Positions 61,289 through 64,000 of a DNA stretch of 64,000 bases are shown piece by piece (positions within the stretch are counted from its first letter, which is position 1; each line of letters starts with the position of its first letter). Origin of the DNA: Onchocerca lupi (taxonomy: Eukaryota; Nematoda; Chromadorea; Rhabditida; Onchocercidae). The stretch is from contig JAOVVO010000132.1 of NCBI GenBank assembly GCA_028564675.1, forward strand, positions 1 through 64,000, given 5' to 3'. The notes below the pieces were generated by a model, which made no database searches, was not told where the DNA came from, and worked only from the letters and a program-made list of their open reading frames with translations. The position numbers were made by a program, and so were the translations under genes.

Positions 61289-62808
61289 CATATATGAGGT
61301 CTGGACTCATTTAAAAATGGGAGATCCCAATGCCAGAAGTTCTCGTATTAATATTGTAGACCTAGCAAACAACATTACTCACTTCTCTATGATTATCTTT
61401 AACCAAAATTTTGGAATCTATAAACTCATTCTTCAGCACAATTTTATGCATATACTATCAATAATAAAATACGAAATTGCAACCATAAGTTTAGAAACAA
61501 AAAAATTATACCATTATAAATCCTCAGAAAATTTAAAAAGAAAAAAAAAAAAGACGGAAATTATGATCTCTCTTACCAAAAAATTGCAACGCCTATTCCA
61601 GATTTCCCCGATTTGAATTCTGAGAAAAGAAAAACCTACCTTTCTTAATTATCTTGACTATCTAAATTAATTATGATTTGCATTATCTTTCCACTTTCGA
61701 ATCCCTCTTAAAAATTTTAGAACGAAGCTTTCATGAATAAAAGCCTGGATGAATAATGAATAAGAACCCTCGACTATTTATTGCTCCATTTGAAAATAGA
61801 CATTAAAAGTGACAAATTGTTTAATAAATAATGTTACAAATATTTACATATTACCTGACTGTAAAAGCGAATTGTTTTGGGAGAATATACATAAGCTAAG
61901 AAAATATCTCCACAAAACTATAAAAAAGCCCTTTCGAATCATAAAAAACGTCCAAATTTAAGTAATGCTGCTCTAGCACTTCTAAACAAAACGACTAGAA
62001 ATTCAAACTTTTTTGTGCATTATACAAAATCAGAATTCCCAAACAATATTTTATCTTTCTAAAATTAAAATTCTTTACCCCAGATTCTTTTCCTCCTAAT
62101 CTCTTATAAAGCTAGTCAAAATGGATAATTTGCAATAATTATTTGTAATAAATCACAACATCTGAAAAACATGAAAAATAGTCAGAGAATAAATTTTCGC
62201 GCCTAATATATTTGCACAATAAATAAATAAATTAGGCAGTGCAAGTAACGCCACAAATCTCGATTTAACGGTAAGAAATGGCGTCCACATGAGAATTTAA
62301 ATTGATCATAAAACTGGCAATTTTTTTCTTTCGAAATTTACTACCTAAATTATTTGGAATGAATTCAGAAAATATGGTAAGATAAATGAACGTACTTCCT
62401 CTCAACTATGAATTTCGAGACACATAAATAGTGATACATAAAACAAGGCTAAACATATACAAATGATAAATGTCAATTATATGCAAAAAATCAAAAGCAA
62501 TATTAAATAAGGCATGTAAGTTATGCTATTTGAATTTTTGTAGTAAATAAAGAAAAAATCTAGCGATTAGTGGAATGAAACAGTAATATATAAGCTTGCT
62601 CAACATCAAATAATTTACATCGTAAAAAAAAAGAAGGAAAGAGAAAGTAGAAACACATCAAACGTACAGTGAAAACGAAATCTCGATAATGAAAACATTT
62701 TACTGAAAAATCTGCAAATAAAATACATATGTGTTTCGCAGTTCCCGCAAAATTCTTATGTTAATGATTCCAAAAAAAGAGTTTTAACGAATCGTAAGCT
62801 ACAATTCA
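61289..62808. other. Intergenic, no gene seen
   Basis: Very AT-rich sequence between the small plus-strand gene and the 3' end of the minus-strand gene. The open frame at 61300-61616 continues past the inferred stop only in another frame and has random-looking composition. Confidence 0.5.
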
Positions 62809-63396
62809 TCAAAGCGTGTTCGATTCACATATAAAATCAGCAATCTCTGGTAAAATTCGTTCAGCTTCAGACAAAGTTATTAAAAATGATGTATTGCTAA
62901 TTAAATCGAGCGACTTTCGAGCAGACCAAAGATTCCATTTCGAACATGTTGTATATTGCTTATATGAAGAGTCGGGTTCACTGAATAAGAATATTTTTAA
63001 AAACAATCCTGGTTTTCATTTAATATTACATCTTATAATTCATAAATTCTCAGAGTTACTCTCCTTTGGTTCTCATTCTTTAATAAAAGGTAGTACACTT
63101 GTGACGATTAGTAAATCTTTACGTTTACACAAAATTAACCTTATATCCTCCACATATGCAATAAGTGCTTTAGCTGAATTTTCGATCATTAATCTGAACT
63201 GTCTTATGAATCCTAAACGAACACTTTTTTCAAATGGCAATAAATCCATTCTGATGAGGAAATTTAGAACGCGAGGATCTGCATGGCAATTTCGTAATTC
63301 ACTAAAAAAAAATTCATATGAATGTGACAGAGGTTACAGAAATATCGATAAATCAATAAAAATTTAGGTATTTACATTGGGGAGATATGAAAATTC

Positions 63397-63433
<37 letters not shown>

Positions 63434-63712
63434 AGAAAATTATTTAAAAGAGATCAATGATGTGAACTTCGAATTTATGCAAAATATGATTTCTTTGAAT
63501 AATGATACTAACATTTTCGGCATTACTGAATCTTTGAAATCAAAACCAGTTCCTTTCAGTATCTGCGTGATATCGCTTTTTTGCTTGAGAAGCTTTAGTG
63601 TACGATGTTTTGGATGTGGTAAAGAAGTACATACAATTCGACGATCCAAATCAATCACTGTCAACGGCCAATGTGATTCAGTACCAGCATACATTACAGT
63701 GATCAGCTCAAT
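62809..63712 (-). CDS. Unrecognised protein, C-terminal part (three exons)
   Basis: Three minus-strand exons keep phase: 63712-63468, 63301-63140 and 62980-62809 (stop TGA). Reading from an ATG at 63694 they give 186 residues; from the acceptor they give six more upstream (IELITV), so earlier exons probably exist beyond 63712. Visible text includes HWPLTVIDLDRRIV, KHRTLKLLKQKSDITQIL, LRNCHADPRVLNFLIRMDLL, SVRLGFIRQFRLMIEN and the C-terminus SEAERILPEIADFICESNTL. The composition is balanced and codon-like, helical, with regularly spaced Leu/Ile. There is no signal peptide or membrane span in this part. I do not recognise the family; it looks like a helical, possibly solenoid, region. Intron 1 contains a long A/T homopolymer (about 63391-63430). 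A 183-codon plus-strand open frame lies antisense over it and is a shadow. Confidence 0.75.
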
Positions 63713-64000
63713 CTAAATCACAATGGAATTGTATGTAAAGTTGCTAATTTTATATGAAAATGCTTATCTATTATTTTTCTTTGTTAAAACTTATATTTCA
63801 TTTCAAAAACTGAGTAATAGTTTCTGCTTTTAGGGTACCAAAGCTTGCTCGAATTATATCAATAAAAAGTGAAATACTCTTTGAACAGCCTGAAGGCGAA
63901 GATAGGGAGAATAAGGGTGTTGAAACGGCTTAATACATAACCATCGCCATTCCGGTGCAATAAACAAGCATAATGTCCATAGCATCTAAAAGGAAAATTG
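63713..64000 (-). other. Likely upstream intron/exons of the unrecognised minus-strand gene
   Basis: On the minus strand, acceptors near 63990 and 63890 are followed by open stretches. One reads MLWTLCLFIAPEWRW and leaves in phase 0 at a GT near 63872, compatible with the exon at 63712. Another reads CSKSISLFIDIIRASF. I cannot decide which is used. Confidence 0.35.

Noticed and set aside
61221..61616. Open frame of 131 codons
   Set aside because: It overlaps the inferred second exon of the small membrane protein in another frame, ends in a poly-lysine tract and has random AT-rich composition.
62816..63367. Plus-strand open frame of 183 codons
   Set aside because: It lies antisense to two phased minus-strand exons with better composition, has no splice or start context, and reads as an overlap shadow.

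Overview
The window is animal nuclear DNA, and I read it as the genome of an AT-rich nematode, probably spirurid or filarial-like. The evidence is spliced genes with short AT-rich introns, a cysteine-rich DB-module fragment (a nematode-specific family), a nematode-style receptor guanylyl cyclase, splice-acceptor sequences lying immediately upstream of several start codons (as expected for spliced-leader trans-splicing), and decayed BEL/Pao and Helitron elements. I cannot name the species. No rRNA, tRNA, CRISPR array or prokaryotic operon was seen.

Layout. 1-380: 3' end of a DB-module gene (+). About 3385-7842: NASP histone chaperone gene (-), with a decayed duplicate of its last exon downstream. 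11621-14668: ceramide glucosyltransferase (-). 17379-23998: retromer subunit VPS35 (-). About 25550-28560: a UDP-glucuronosyltransferase pseudogene (-). 32519-41477: receptor-type guanylyl cyclase (+). 44143-45097: small secreted thrombospondin-1-like protein (+). 46205-46950: BEL/Pao relic (-). 47750-49180: a repeat-rich block containing an inverted duplication of an Argonaute PIWI exon. 50835-56081: SPATA20-like thioredoxin-domain protein (+). 58555-59300: Helitron helicase relic (-). 60990-61288: candidate 48-residue membrane protein (+). 62809-63712 and beyond: 3' part of an unrecognised gene (-). The rest is AT-rich intergenic sequence.

Gene models were built by hand, checking that reading phase is kept across every splice junction. 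NASP (482 aa), ceramide glucosyltransferase (407 aa), VPS35 (800 aa) and the SPATA20-like protein (766 aa) close in frame from ATG to stop. The guanylyl cyclase is about 1137 aa but has one unresolved junction. Three introns, in three different genes, keep frame only if a GC donor is used instead of GT.

The genes do not form a pathway. NASP acts on histones in the nucleus, ceramide glucosyltransferase in Golgi glycolipid synthesis, VPS35 in endosome sorting and the cyclase in plasma-membrane cGMP signalling. The most unusual feature is the Argonaute-derived inverted repeat at 48809-49177, which would fold into a long dsRNA hairpin if transcribed.
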